Source: a virus. Taken from it: a stretch of 64,000 nucleotides of DNA. The position numbers and the translations under genes are program-made. Location: IMG/VR virus record IMGVR_UViG_3300023184_008416, positions 97,916-161,915 of that record. One strand, written 5' to 3'. The notes beneath the pieces are model-generated. The model saw nothing but the letters and a program-made list of their open reading frames with translations. It did no database searches and was not told the origin of the DNA. Shown one piece after another: positions 17,223-26,038 of the stretch (within the stretch, counting starts at the first letter, position 1; the number at the start of each line of letters is the position of its first letter).

Positions 17223-20200
17223 ATGGATTTACCTGACAAAGAACTTGACAAAAAAATTCGATCAATTTTCTTGAACATGCACAACGGCATGTTCCCGAGC
17301 AATGTGAAATTATTTGAAAAATTCGTAGACGAAAACACGGAAGTCGCACCATGGAACGAAATTGATCCAGACAAATCTGTGTATACTGAAGAATTTCAGG
17401 GTTTTAAACTCGTAAAAATGATAAAACGTTTAATAATCATTGCCCCAGATCCTGATGATGTTCCTGCATTTAAAAACACAAGCTTTGGCTCTGGAAAAGG
17501 AAAACCCGCGCTCGCAAGATTTGATAAGGGTTTCATTAATCTTAGTGGTAATAAAAAAAATTATTTAATTTTTAATGTAAAAGATCAACTTGCATCAACA
17601 CCTGATGATCGTGCAGCCTTTAACACAACTCAATTTATGAATCGAATGCCTTCAACACTGGTATCGTCAATGATGCCCTACGTTGACATAGAATTTGAAT
17701 ACGGCAATCCTCCCGGGTCTCTTAAGTCTGATTTTAAAAACAAGAATGAAAAACCGCCAGGTCTACTGAGATATCTACTCCAGGGTAACGAACTAGGATC
17801 TTTTGACAGATTGATATTACAAAACAGCACGATTTTCCCACCGACCGATTCAACTGCAAACATACGTAGTTATTCCGGAATGGAAACTTTTCTTAAGCCC
17901 GTGACTCTTGCAGATCCTAATTCATCTGGTCCTGATTCTTTGGATCCCTTTGCACCATTTTTATCTGTTGATTCTTTTACGGTTACCAATGTATCGCAGG
18001 GTTCAGGAACTGGTGATCTTCAACGCAAGCGAGGTTCTTTGAATATTACTTTACATGATCGCTCAAGATTACCAGAAATCGCCGATCTAGTAAGACCTGA
18101 ATATATTTCTCAAATTAATGTATGGGTAACATACGGTTGGCGTTGTAATAAATACGGAACTGAGGGTGCTGTTTCTGAAAATGATGTTTATGAAAAATAT
18201 TCTGATTTTATTAATGGCAATTTTTTAGTTAAAGACTGTTTCTATGTCAGCAATTCGTCTTTTTCTTTTGAGGGAAATGGCATTAAGATTTCTTTGACTC
18301 TGACTTGCAGAGGGGGAACGGAATCAGAATATCAATCAATTGATGTTGCCTTATTGGAAGACGCTCCTCTTCTTCGGTCGGAAGATTTAAGTAAAAATGG
18401 TGCAAAAGCGTCTCCAAATCTTCAAAGGATTCAAAACATTGCAACATTACTTGACAGGCTTCGAGCAGAAGAGAAGGGAATTTTAGATTCCCTTGAACGT
18501 TCAAAGAAAAATACGTCGATACTCGGATCTGATATCATTCATAACTTAGATGATTATCCAAATTATGCAGCTATTGACAAAAAAGAATTAAGTTCAAAAC
18601 TCGAAGAGATTGAAAATAAATTAAAAGTAAGTCTTGGCGATGAGTTTAAGTCACAGGGTCAACAATTTATGAAAGATTTAAGGGAGTTGTTGCAACAAAA
18701 TCAACAAAATAACAATAACTACACCAAAGAAACAGAATTATATGAAGGTCTTACTTCTAGGGTTCAAAAAGTTTTTAAGAAATTAAAAGAAAAAAATGAT
18801 GTGTTCATGATTAGCGGTTGGGCTCAACAAACAGGTGCAGCATATGCAGTACCAGATAAAATCAAGGCAGCGGGTGTACCACTTACTCTTAATAATGCTA
18901 AAATACCTGTAAATAATTTTATGTCTTACGGACATATTTTTTCATCAATTGTCGTCGGTGCTGCACTAAAAACACCAAATGTGAGAGAAGTACAGGTGCT
19001 TTTTTATCCAATGAATCCAACATTTAAAAACAATGATCCTCATTATAAAGAACCACAAAATTTCAATATAAGTTCTTTCCCCTTGGAGACAGCTGTATTT
19101 CTTGACAAATACAGGCGTATGGAAATGCAAACTGGATTAAAAAACAACTTAAAAGTGGGCCACATTATCACGATATTAAAACAAATGGTAGAAGACCCCG
19201 CAGCAATACCTTATGATCTGCGTCAATATCTTGAACCTTACGATGCCGAACGCAAAGAAACGGACAAAAAAGACGGACCGTCTTGGCAGAAAACCCTCAA
19301 TGCTGAAGGGAAACTGGCAAAAGCAAGGTACGAAGAGACAATCATAAAGCCTGAAATTAGTGTTGAAATTGAGAGTTATATGATTGACACTGGTGAAATC
19401 ACGGGAGTTCTTAACAACGGATCTGTTGACTTGCTGACACACTTTGAAAAAACGGCGGCTGATTATCGAAGAACGGGTGATGGTCTTGGATTAGGATTAA
19501 GATTTATTGTTTCTGACAAAAGCAGGGGACGTTCTCAATTTAATGAAAAGGGTTTACTACAACAAATCAAACAGTCTAAATCAGAAGACAGAGGCAAGTT
19601 ACTTGATCAAACATTAAATGAAATAAACAGTAGTTTAGAAAGACTAAAAATTTTATCCGGAGATCAAAACAACGGTTCCTCGGTCATAATGATGGACCCT
19701 CAACAGGTTTATAATGATAAAACAAAATCAACAGGCGCTCAATTAAACAAAGATCCCAGTGCAAGGGCAACAGTCTTAAGTGAATATGTCAAATTAATCT
19801 TGAATGGCGGAGTTTCTCAACATCCACCCATGGCAATTTTTAATTCTCCGTCAACTCGATTTGTCAAAGAATTGATATCAATGGGTTATCCAACGATTGT
19901 TTATGGTTCTCAAGGATCGGTGATTAAAACGATTTCAGGAGGTTCCAAGATTAATCCCCTGATCGGCGCGTCTAATATGTACGAAAGTACGACAAAACCG
20001 GGACAACCTCTGGCTTCGTCTGGAAAGAACGGCATACCCGTACAAGTTCAGCCTGGAGAAATTAATGTCACTTGTCTTGGGTGTCCCTTGGTTCGGTACG
20101 GACAATTTTTCTTTATTGACATGGGAACAAACACCCAAACCGATAACGTTTACATAGCCACAGGAGTTACACACAATTTTACACCCGGCGCTTTTGAGAC

Positions 20201-20297
20201 CCAAATCAAGTTCTCACCATACAATAGATATAACGCATTGCAAGGTCCCAGAGAAATAATCGACTTGTTGGATCAGGTACAACAATATCAAAATTGA
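17223..20297 (+). CDS. Putative baseplate hub protein (gp27/GpD-like C-terminus)
   Basis: 1024 residues. An internal beta-rich segment around 240-330 (SFTVTNVSQGSGTGDLQRKRGSLNI then VTYGW) and the C-terminal part (CLGCPLVRYGQFFFIDMGT then YIATGVTHNFTPGAFET) resemble hub proteins of contractile tails, where the last motif closes a beta barrel. A coiled-coil/Gln-Asn-rich insertion lies at about 415-530. It follows the gp53-like gene immediately and closes the tail gene run. The hub assignment rests on C-terminal pattern and position; the protein is much larger than T4 gp27, so extra domains are present. Confidence 0.55.
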   Translation: MDLPDKELDKKIRSIFLNMHNGMFPSNVKLFEKFVDENTEVAPWNEIDPDKSVYTEEFQGFKLVKMIKRLIIIAPDPDDVPAFKNTSFGSGKGKPALARFDKGFINLSGNKKNYLIFNVKDQLASTPDDRAAFNTTQFMNRMPSTLVSSMMPYVDIEFEYGNPPGSLKSDFKNKNEKPPGLLRYLLQGNELGSFDRLILQNSTIFPPTDSTANIRSYSGMETFLKPVTLADPNSSGPDSLDPFAPFLSVDSFTVTNVSQGSGTGDLQRKRGSLNITLHDRSRLPEIADLVRPEYISQINVWVTYGWRCNKYGTEGAVSENDVYEKYSDFINGNFLVKDCFYVSNSSFSFEGNGIKISLTLTCRGGTESEYQSIDVALLEDAPLLRSEDLSKNGAKASPNLQRIQNIATLLDRLRAEEKGILDSLERSKKNTSILGSDIIHNLDDYPNYAAIDKKELSSKLEEIENKLKVSLGDEFKSQGQQFMKDLRELLQQNQQNNNNYTKETELYEGLTSRVQKVFKKLKEKNDVFMISGWAQQTGAAYAVPDKIKAAGVPLTLNNAKIPVNNFMSYGHIFSSIVVGAALKTPNVREVQVLFYPMNPTFKNNDPHYKEPQNFNISSFPLETAVFLDKYRRMEMQTGLKNNLKVGHIITILKQMVEDPAAIPYDLRQYLEPYDAERKETDKKDGPSWQKTLNAEGKLAKARYEETIIKPEISVEIESYMIDTGEITGVLNNGSVDLLTHFEKTAADYRRTGDGLGLGLRFIVSDKSRGRSQFNEKGLLQQIKQSKSEDRGKLLDQTLNEINSSLERLKILSGDQNNGSSVIMMDPQQVYNDKTKSTGAQLNKDPSARATVLSEYVKLILNGGVSQHPPMAIFNSPSTRFVKELISMGYPTIVYGSQGSVIKTISGGSKINPLIGASNMYESTTKPGQPLASSGKNGIPVQVQPGEINVTCLGCPLVRYGQFFFIDMGTNTQTDNVYIATGVTHNFTPGAFETQIKFSPYNRYNALQGPREIIDLLDQVQQYQN

Positions 20298-20357
20298 ATT
20301 ATCTTCAGTGTAAAAACAACATGAACACACAGATTTCTTGTTATATCATTTGAATTA

Positions 20358-21563
20358 ATGTCTTTGATTCAAGACGTTTATCTGTGTCCCGATGTCACGG
20401 GTGTTCAGGGTTCAGGTTTGTTGATCTCCACAACGGGAACCTTCACACGTCTATCTCGGCGACCACCTGGAACGTGGTTTTTGCGGTCTGCCTTGCGACC
20501 CAACGATGATTCTCCAAACGTAAACACTGCGTTGCGTCTCGAGGCACGTGATTGTATCGCGGTGCCTTCGCCCAAATTTTCATCAACGCTGACTGGTATG
20601 CCACAAGGAACGTCACCACCGTGGCCCATGTTGATGCCGCGTCGTGAGTATCTGTCGTACATAAATTCAGTGATTGATTGTGTCAGAAGCAGTTTGAATC
20701 TCTCAGACAATTCATATTACTTGAATGCATGGTCTCAGGTGACTCATTTATTCACGTCAATGCAACGTTTGGTCGCTCCCAATCCGGTCATGTTTGATGA
20801 TCAATCGTGTCACGAAGCGGCTTCATTTCGTCCTCGTGGAGGAAAGTGCGACACCATTTCCTACAACAGATTCGGAACACGTACTGGTCGCTTGACCACG
20901 TCGTCAGGTCCACAGATCTTGACACTCAGGAAGGACCACAGAAAATTCTTGAGGTCTCGTTGGGGGGATAATGGTCTGTTATTATCGCTGGATTTTTCTG
21001 CCCTGGAGGTGAGGCTCCTGATGTCAGATATGGCCGGAATTGTGGTACAACAGGATCCGTACCTGGACCTGTCTGGCGCACTGATGGGTGAGTTAAACAG
21101 AGAAAAATCCAAGCTTGCTCTGATCTCAACAGTGTACGGATCAACAACCCACGGCCTGTCACAATCCCTCGGTGTCTCTCTGACTGAGGCCAAACACATT
21201 CACTCGACAATTGCTGAACGGTGTGGGGTGGGAGACCTGCTAAAAAGACTGCGATCAGAACACAACAAAAATGGCTTCATCAGAAATCGGTATGGGCGCC
21301 GGATAGAAACCCCAGATCCAGGCGATGGCCAACTTCTTAACTCTTACTTGCAATCTACTGGTGTCGACGTAGCGCTGCTTGGCTTTTCTGAAATAATCCG
21401 TAGGCTTAATTCCGACCATGCCGTCCCCGTCGCCCTGCTACATGACGCCCTGATTCTGGACACGACCCAAGAGTTTGCAGATAAAATTAGTGTTTCGTTG
21501 TCGATCCCAGTCCCAGGATTCATCGGCAAGTTTCCAATAAAGGTAAGTGCGTTCAACACTTGA
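20358..21563 (+). CDS. Short family A DNA polymerase-like protein
   Basis: 401 residues covering only a polymerase domain; no 3'-5' or 5'-3' exonuclease is present. Motif A is LDFSALEVRLL (about 210-221, usual DYSQIELR) and keeps the catalytic Asp. Motif B is REKSKLALISTVYGSTTHGLS (about 247-267). Motif C is LLHDALILD (about 358-366): the Asp is kept but the usual HDE Glu is Ala. It is far shorter than Pol I or T7-type polymerases. The phage also encodes a DnaE-type polymerase at 42794, so this enzyme may serve repair, gap filling or priming. Start ATG at 20358; no strong ribosome site. A degenerate, inactive version cannot be excluded. Confidence 0.8.
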   Translation: MSLIQDVYLCPDVTGVQGSGLLISTTGTFTRLSRRPPGTWFLRSALRPNDDSPNVNTALRLEARDCIAVPSPKFSSTLTGMPQGTSPPWPMLMPRREYLSYINSVIDCVRSSLNLSDNSYYLNAWSQVTHLFTSMQRLVAPNPVMFDDQSCHEAASFRPRGGKCDTISYNRFGTRTGRLTTSSGPQILTLRKDHRKFLRSRWGDNGLLLSLDFSALEVRLLMSDMAGIVVQQDPYLDLSGALMGELNREKSKLALISTVYGSTTHGLSQSLGVSLTEAKHIHSTIAERCGVGDLLKRLRSEHNKNGFIRNRYGRRIETPDPGDGQLLNSYLQSTGVDVALLGFSEIIRRLNSDHAVPVALLHDALILDTTQEFADKISVSLSIPVPGFIGKFPIKVSAFNT

Positions 21564-21595
21564 ACTTTTCTATTTTAAGATAATAAAGTCGATCC

Positions 21596-22189
21596 ATGAG
21601 TTTAACACCTGAACAAATTGAAGAGAATTGGAAGAAGTATTATGGTTTGTGCCAAAAAACTTTAGGAGACAGGTCAGCAGCCGCGACAGCAATGTTGGAC
21701 GCCCTGGAAGACAGGTTGGCTGTTTGTCCTGCTTCTGGAAAGGTAGAATTCCACAATGCATTTTTAGGGGGATTGGTAGAACACTCTTTAAGGGTTCTGT
21801 CAAACGCTTTCACCCTGGTCAAAGCATTTGGGTGGGATGTACCAAAGGATTCTTTGGTAATTGGAGCACTTTTTCATGACCTCGGAAAAGTAGGTGATGA
21901 TAAAGATGATTATTACGTAGCACAGGATTCTGATTGGCATCGTGAGAAATTGGGAGAGATGTACAAGCACAATAAAGAGATTCGTTACATGACAGTACCC
22001 GATCGTGGTGTCTGGTTGTGTCAGCACTACGGTCTTCGTCTCACTCATGATGAATATTTGGCTATCAAGCTTAATGACGGTTGGGTTCTGCAAGAGAACA
22101 AACAATATTGTCTCAAGGAACCAAAGCTCGCTCACGTCATTATGACTGCAGATTACATTGCTACGATGCAGGAGAAAGGACTTTTGTGA
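21596..22189 (+). CDS. HD-domain phosphohydrolase
   Basis: 197 residues. The HD metal-binding set is visible: VEHSLRV (about 62-68), LFHDLGKV (about 94-101) and a later His in CQHYGLRLTHDE. Such proteins hydrolyse nucleotides or phosphate esters; small phage members near polymerase genes can act on dNTPs. It sits between the family A polymerase and the SSB gene. A DatZ-like dATPase role was considered because of that neighbour, but no PurZ is seen in the window, so substrate is unassigned. Confidence 0.75.
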   Translation: MSLTPEQIEENWKKYYGLCQKTLGDRSAAATAMLDALEDRLAVCPASGKVEFHNAFLGGLVEHSLRVLSNAFTLVKAFGWDVPKDSLVIGALFHDLGKVGDDKDDYYVAQDSDWHREKLGEMYKHNKEIRYMTVPDRGVWLCQHYGLRLTHDEYLAIKLNDGWVLQENKQYCLKEPKLAHVIMTADYIATMQEKGLL

Positions 22190-22195
22190 TCCCTT

Positions 22196-22205
22196 GATAC
22201 TTAGG
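22196..22205 (+). promoter_or_regulatory. Candidate promoter element GATACTTAGG
   Basis: Differs at one base from the GATACTTAAG element upstream of the tape measure and fills the 20-base gap before the gene at 22210. If transcription starts just downstream, the mRNA would be nearly leaderless; the GGGAA at 22203-22207 may instead serve as ribosome site. Confidence 0.28.
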
Positions 22206-22209
22206 GAAC

Positions 22210-22410
22210 ATGGACGTTAACACACTAAAAAATTACATTGTTGAGATTTTACAAGATATCGCTTTAGATGAAGCAATGGTGGTAGGAGGAGCTGGCGGAG
22301 TACCTCAAATACAAGGTTTTAGTGGACCTTTATCTGGTCCTCCACTACCAAAACTTGCATCTAAAACCAAAAAGCGTGCAAAATCAAAAAAGAAAAAGAA
22401 ATCTCAATAA
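22210..22410 (+). CDS. Small basic-tailed protein with N-terminal leader-like helix
   Basis: 66 residues. It begins MDVNTLKNYIVEILQDIAL, an amphipathic helix like the leaders seen on other proteins of this phage. A Gly/Pro-rich middle and a very Lys-rich tail (TKKRAKSKKKKKSQ) follow. The combination resembles small phage head proteins that bind DNA after packaging, but this is inference. A GATACTTAGG element lies directly upstream and an SSB gene downstream. Confidence 0.55.
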   Translation: MDVNTLKNYIVEILQDIALDEAMVVGGAGGVPQIQGFSGPLSGPPLPKLASKTKKRAKSKKKKKSQ

Positions 22411-22424
22411 AACTTAAAAGATTA

Positions 22425-22439
22425 TTGTGTGAAACACAA
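22425..22439 (+). promoter_or_regulatory. Small hairpin in SSB leader
   Basis: TTGTGT-GAA-ACACAA forms a six-pair stem in the 107-base gap before the SSB gene and has no T tract. T4 gene 32 is translationally autoregulated through a leader structure and an unstructured A/T-rich stretch. This leader also has an A/T-rich stretch up to AAAGGAAAGAGG. A similar role is only a possibility. Confidence 0.25.
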
Positions 22440-22517
22440 CGCACCGTGAGGATTAGAATTTAATTACTGATCACAAATTACTTTGAGATCGTTTATTAAA
22501 AAGGAAAGAGGAAATTT

Positions 22518-23348
22518 ATGGCTATTGATCTAGAGGCGATTCGTCGTAAGGTTGCAGAGCTCAACGGAACTGCAAATAAGAGAATGTCAAATGTCCAACT
22601 GTGGAAGCCCACAGTGGGAGAATATCGTGTTAGGTGTCTACCTTGGAAGAATACTCCAGAGGGCCAACCTTTCATGGAACGTTGGTTTTATTACATTGGA
22701 ACCAATCCTGGAATTCTGGCACCAAATCAGTTTGGAAAGCCAGACCCCATCAATGATTTGATGAAAAAGTTGTATTCTACAGGTAAGCCCGCCGATCGTG
22801 AGCAGGCTAAAAAGTTGCAGGCAAAAATGCGTTGTTATGCTCCTGTCATTGTCAGGGGTGAAGAGGACAAAGGAGTTCAGGTCTGGTCATTCGGTAAACT
22901 TGTGTATCAGCGATTGCTAAGCTTCTTCATTGATTCTGAGATTGGCGACATTCTGTCGCCTACGGATGGATTTGATCTGGTTGTTAAGATGTCTCAGCCT
23001 CCTGGCAAGCAATTTATGGATACGACTGTTGACGCAGCTCGTAGATCTTCCAAATTGTCAGATACTTCTGAACAGGCGCAGAAGTGGTTGGATGGAATTC
23101 CAAATATTGATGACATGTATCGTCTTAAGTCAACAGAGGAGATCACATCAGTTCTCAATTCTTGGATCAATGGTGATTCTGCCCCAGAGGTTGTTTCCCC
23201 CGGTCCTGGAACGTCCAAGGGTTCGGTAAAGACAGATGCGTTAGATGATCTGGTTGCCGAGGTAAAGACGACAGCACCAAAGGTAAAGAAGGAAGACGGT
23301 AAGTCTAAGAAATCTTTAGATGAAGCATTTGATGATCTTATGAGCTAA
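22518..23348 (+). CDS. Single-stranded DNA-binding protein, T4 gp32-like
   Basis: 276 residues. The N-terminal part (LWKPTVGEYRVRCLPW, ERWFYYIG) and the OB-fold core fit the gp32 family. The C-terminus is acidic (LDEAFDDLMS), as in SSBs that use this tail to recruit replication partners. The family's zinc site is not obvious: only scattered Cys are present, which is common outside T-even phages. A good ribosome site (AAAGGAAAGAGG) precedes the ATG. A strong terminator follows the stop. Its place beside RecA and helicase genes supports a role in replication and recombination. Confidence 0.8.
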   Translation: MAIDLEAIRRKVAELNGTANKRMSNVQLWKPTVGEYRVRCLPWKNTPEGQPFMERWFYYIGTNPGILAPNQFGKPDPINDLMKKLYSTGKPADREQAKKLQAKMRCYAPVIVRGEEDKGVQVWSFGKLVYQRLLSFFIDSEIGDILSPTDGFDLVVKMSQPPGKQFMDTTVDAARRSSKLSDTSEQAQKWLDGIPNIDDMYRLKSTEEITSVLNSWINGDSAPEVVSPGPGTSKGSVKTDALDDLVAEVKTTAPKVKKEDGKSKKSLDEAFDDLMS

Positions 23349-23369
23349 TTTAGTTTACAATAATCTGTG

Positions 23370-23412
23370 ATCGCCGGGGCATAAATTAATTGATTAGCTC
23401 CGGCGATTTTTT
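23370..23412 (+). terminator. Rho-independent terminator after SSB
   Basis: ATCGCCGGGGC (23370-23380) pairs with GCTCCGGCGAT (23397-23407) over 11 positions with one G-U, followed by TTTTTT. The loop is 16 bases and A/T-rich. Confidence 0.9.
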
Positions 23413-23451
23413 ATTTGTCACATGAACCCCTAATGCTGTAGGATAGCGAAC

Positions 23452-24633
23452 ATGGCACGCAAGTTAAACGAAATCACAACAACACAAACCAAATCTCCCG
23501 CTGATGATATTGCTTCACAACTCATCAAAGATTTAAATAAAACATTTGGAACCAGGGTTGCATATAACCTCAGTGAAGATGAAGCTCCCACGGTCGTGAA
23601 GCGTTGGATTGATACAGGCTCAATTCAACTTGATTATGCAATCAGAAACAGCACCGATGGTGGTTACCCAGAAGGAAGAATCATAGAAATTTCAGGCCTA
23701 CCATCATCAGGAAAATCTCACCTCGCTTATCATGCAGCTGCAGTAACACAAAAGTTAGGTGGGTTAGTCGTCTATGTAGACACAGAAAATGCGACTCCTG
23801 TGCAGAAGCTGGCTAACATGGGGATTGATGTTGCGCATAGATTTGTTTATTGCGACACACACTGTACAGAAGAAGTTTTTGCTATCATTGAGTCGACGAT
23901 TCTTAAAGCAAAACAAATCATTGATAAAAACGTTCCAATCTTGGTCATCTGGGACTCTGTGGCAGCGACTTCTCCCAAGGCCGAGTTGGAAGGCGAGTAT
24001 GATCAGAATTCCATGGGTCTGCAGGCTCGAGTCATTTCAAAGGGCATGCGTAAAATTACGGGTGTCATCGGGCAGAATAACGTCACCCTGCTCTGTTTGA
24101 ATCAAATTCGTGATAATATTGGAGTGATGCATGGAGATCCATTGACCACCCCTGGTGGCCGTGCGATTCCCTTTCATGCTTCAGTTAGAATTCGTTTGGG
24201 TTCTGGTAGTCCTGTCAAAGACAAGGCTGGCAATATCATTGGCATTCATACGACTGTGACGATTAAGAAAAATAAGGTCGCTGCACCCTTTCGTAAGTGT
24301 GAGTTTGATATTATCTTTGGGAAGGGTATTGTCGAGGATGAATATCTTTTTGATGAAGTCCGGTCACATTGCAAAGAATCAGGTCCTGTTAAACGAGGAG
24401 GCAAAGACATTAATATTTCCGGCGAAGGTGCATGGAAAGAGTTGGTTGTCACCGACACAAAAACGGGTGAAGTGTTGCTTGAAAAGAAATTTTATAAATC
24501 GGAATTTGGAGAAATGTTAAAGGATGACAAGTACAGGGAATACATAATGTCAGCAATTGATTCAGCACTCACTTTGGTCGGAGGTGAACCATCCGGTGAA
24601 GGCGACGGCGAAGGAGAAACAAGCGATGAGTAA
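23452..24633 (+). CDS. RecA/UvsX-type recombinase
   Basis: 393 residues. Walker A is GLPSSGKS (about 84-91). Walker B-like LVIWDSVAAT lies near 165. The NQIRDNIGVMHGDPLTTPGGRA segment is the RecA loop region that binds DNA. The C-terminus is acidic and Gly-rich (GEGDGEGETSDE), like the regulatory tail of RecA. It catalyses strand exchange for recombination-dependent replication and repair. AGGA at 23440-23443 is the ribosome site. The stop overlaps the dUTPase start, so the two are translationally coupled. Confidence 0.93.
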   Translation: MARKLNEITTTQTKSPADDIASQLIKDLNKTFGTRVAYNLSEDEAPTVVKRWIDTGSIQLDYAIRNSTDGGYPEGRIIEISGLPSSGKSHLAYHAAAVTQKLGGLVVYVDTENATPVQKLANMGIDVAHRFVYCDTHCTEEVFAIIESTILKAKQIIDKNVPILVIWDSVAATSPKAELEGEYDQNSMGLQARVISKGMRKITGVIGQNNVTLLCLNQIRDNIGVMHGDPLTTPGGRAIPFHASVRIRLGSGSPVKDKAGNIIGIHTTVTIKKNKVAAPFRKCEFDIIFGKGIVEDEYLFDEVRSHCKESGPVKRGGKDINISGEGAWKELVVTDTKTGEVLLEKKFYKSEFGEMLKDDKYREYIMSAIDSALTLVGGEPSGEGDGEGETSDE

Positions 24634-25081
24634 TTTGAATGAAGCAGCAAATCCTGTATGGGTCAAATATGTTGCATGTGAAGGTGTTACAGTCCCTAAG
24701 TATCAGACTTTAGGTTCCGCGGGGTGTGACTTGCATTCGACAGAAGAGTGTATCGTAAGAGCTAGCGATAGGAGAGTCGTCAACACCGGATTGAGACTGG
24801 AGTTACCTTCAGGTTACCAAGCTCAAGTTTGTTCCAGATCTGGTTTGGCAGCCAAATACGGGATCATGGTTCTAAATGCGCCTGGAATTATTGATCAAGA
24901 CTTTACGGGGGAGATAAAAGTGATCTTGTTTAACTCAGGTAAGGAAGATTTTATTGTCAAAAAAGGCGATAGGATTGCACAACTTGTTTTCCTTCAAACA
25001 TATCAGGCTATCTTTCAGAAGTCAGACGAACTACCCGAAACAACCAGAGGTCATGGTGGATTTGGTAGTACAGGCGTCTGA
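24626..25081 (+). CDS. dut: dUTPase, trimeric Dut family
   Basis: 151 residues from the ATG at 24626, which overlaps the recA stop by 8 bases; an upstream in-frame start at 24557 would lie deep inside recA and is unlikely. All five Dut motifs are present: GSAGCDLHS, CSRSGLAAKYGI, NAPGIIDQDFTGEI, KKGDRIAQLVF, and the C-terminal RGHGGFGSTGV that closes over the substrate. It hydrolyses dUTP to dUMP and pyrophosphate, which limits uracil in DNA and supplies dUMP for ThyX. Confidence 0.95.
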   Translation: MSNLNEAANPVWVKYVACEGVTVPKYQTLGSAGCDLHSTEECIVRASDRRVVNTGLRLELPSGYQAQVCSRSGLAAKYGIMVLNAPGIIDQDFTGEIKVILFNSGKEDFIVKKGDRIAQLVFLQTYQAIFQKSDELPETTRGHGGFGSTGV

Positions 25082-26031
25082 TGACAATTGACAAATCAAT
25101 TCTTATAATTGATGGATCAAACATGTTTATTAGGTGTTATAGCGCCTGCCCTGACATGTCATTACATGGTCACCAGGTCGGTGGAACGATAGGCTCTTTG
25201 AGGACATTACGTCGTCTTTTAAATGAATTGCAACCTTCAGCCTTGTATCTTGTTTGGGAGGGTGGAGGTTCGTCTCGACGAAAGAGTCTGTTTTCTGAGT
25301 ACAAAGAAAATCGTCGACCTGAAAAGCTGAATAGATTCTACGAAGATGATATTCCAGATTCAGACGACAATCGTCAACATCAGCTTGTGACTCTGATTAA
25401 TTTGGTTAGGTTTCTTCCAATTAGACAATTATATGTTTCTGACTGTGAGGGAGATGATGTCATTGCTTTTTTGTGCAGAGGACCACTACGAGGTTTAAAT
25501 AAAGTTATTGCATCTTCTGATAAAGACATGTATCAACTTTTAGATCCTTTGACGAGGACATACTCCTTTCACAAGAAACGTTATGTTACAACTCAAGACG
25601 TGTTAGAAGAATTTAGAATATCTTGTGTCAATTTTTCTCTGGCCAAATCACTGTGTGGTGATCCGTCAGACAACATACCCGGTGTTGAGGGATTAGGTTT
25701 TAGGACAGTGGCAAAAAAATTCCCGTTTTTGGGATCAGATAATCCAATTATTTTACAAGATATTTTTGATTATTGTCACTCACGCGCAAAAGAATCTATC
25801 ATTTATCGTCGAGTTTTGGAACACCGTGACGAGGTGGAAAGAAATTGGCGTTTAATTCACCTAGATGTTACATCGCTTGCTCCAGAGCAAATAAAACGTA
25901 TTGAAACACAACTTAGTACATCAATACCCAAGGGGGATAGGATGTCACTAATTCGAGGTCTGGTTCAAGAGGGAATCGGAGATTTTGATGTTGAATCAAT
26001 GTTCTACGCTTTTAACTGTCTAGAACGATAG
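25081..26031 (+). CDS. 5'-3' exonuclease / flap endonuclease (T4 RNase H-like)
   Basis: 316 residues. The metal-binding acidic residues of the FEN/PIN family are visible: IIDGSNMF (8-15), DCEGDDVIAFL (about 121-131), SSDKDMYQL (about 144-152) and GDPSDNIPGVEGLG (about 196-209, start of the helix-hairpin-helix motif). The protein is expected to remove RNA primers and 5' flaps on the lagging strand. Its ATG overlaps the dUTPase stop by one base. It lies directly before the replicative helicase. Confidence 0.88.
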   Translation: MTIDKSILIIDGSNMFIRCYSACPDMSLHGHQVGGTIGSLRTLRRLLNELQPSALYLVWEGGGSSRRKSLFSEYKENRRPEKLNRFYEDDIPDSDDNRQHQLVTLINLVRFLPIRQLYVSDCEGDDVIAFLCRGPLRGLNKVIASSDKDMYQLLDPLTRTYSFHKKRYVTTQDVLEEFRISCVNFSLAKSLCGDPSDNIPGVEGLGFRTVAKKFPFLGSDNPIILQDIFDYCHSRAKESIIYRRVLEHRDEVERNWRLIHLDVTSLAPEQIKRIETQLSTSIPKGDRMSLIRGLVQEGIGDFDVESMFYAFNCLER

Positions 26032-26038
26032 GAAAATC

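Noticed and set aside
20358-22189. Polymerase plus HD hydrolase considered as a 2-aminoadenine (Z-genome) module
   Set aside because: No PurZ-like adenylosuccinate synthetase is in the window and the HD protein cannot be assigned to DatZ; the cytosine route is better supported.
23415-23444. TTGTCA and TAGGAT with 18-base spacing before recA considered as promoter
   Set aside because: Transcription would begin at the ATG, and the AGGA in the -10-like box is better explained as the ribosome site.
24557-24625. N-terminal extension of dUTPase
   Set aside because: This lies inside recA and adds residues not found in Dut proteins; ATG 24626 gives a normal-length enzyme.
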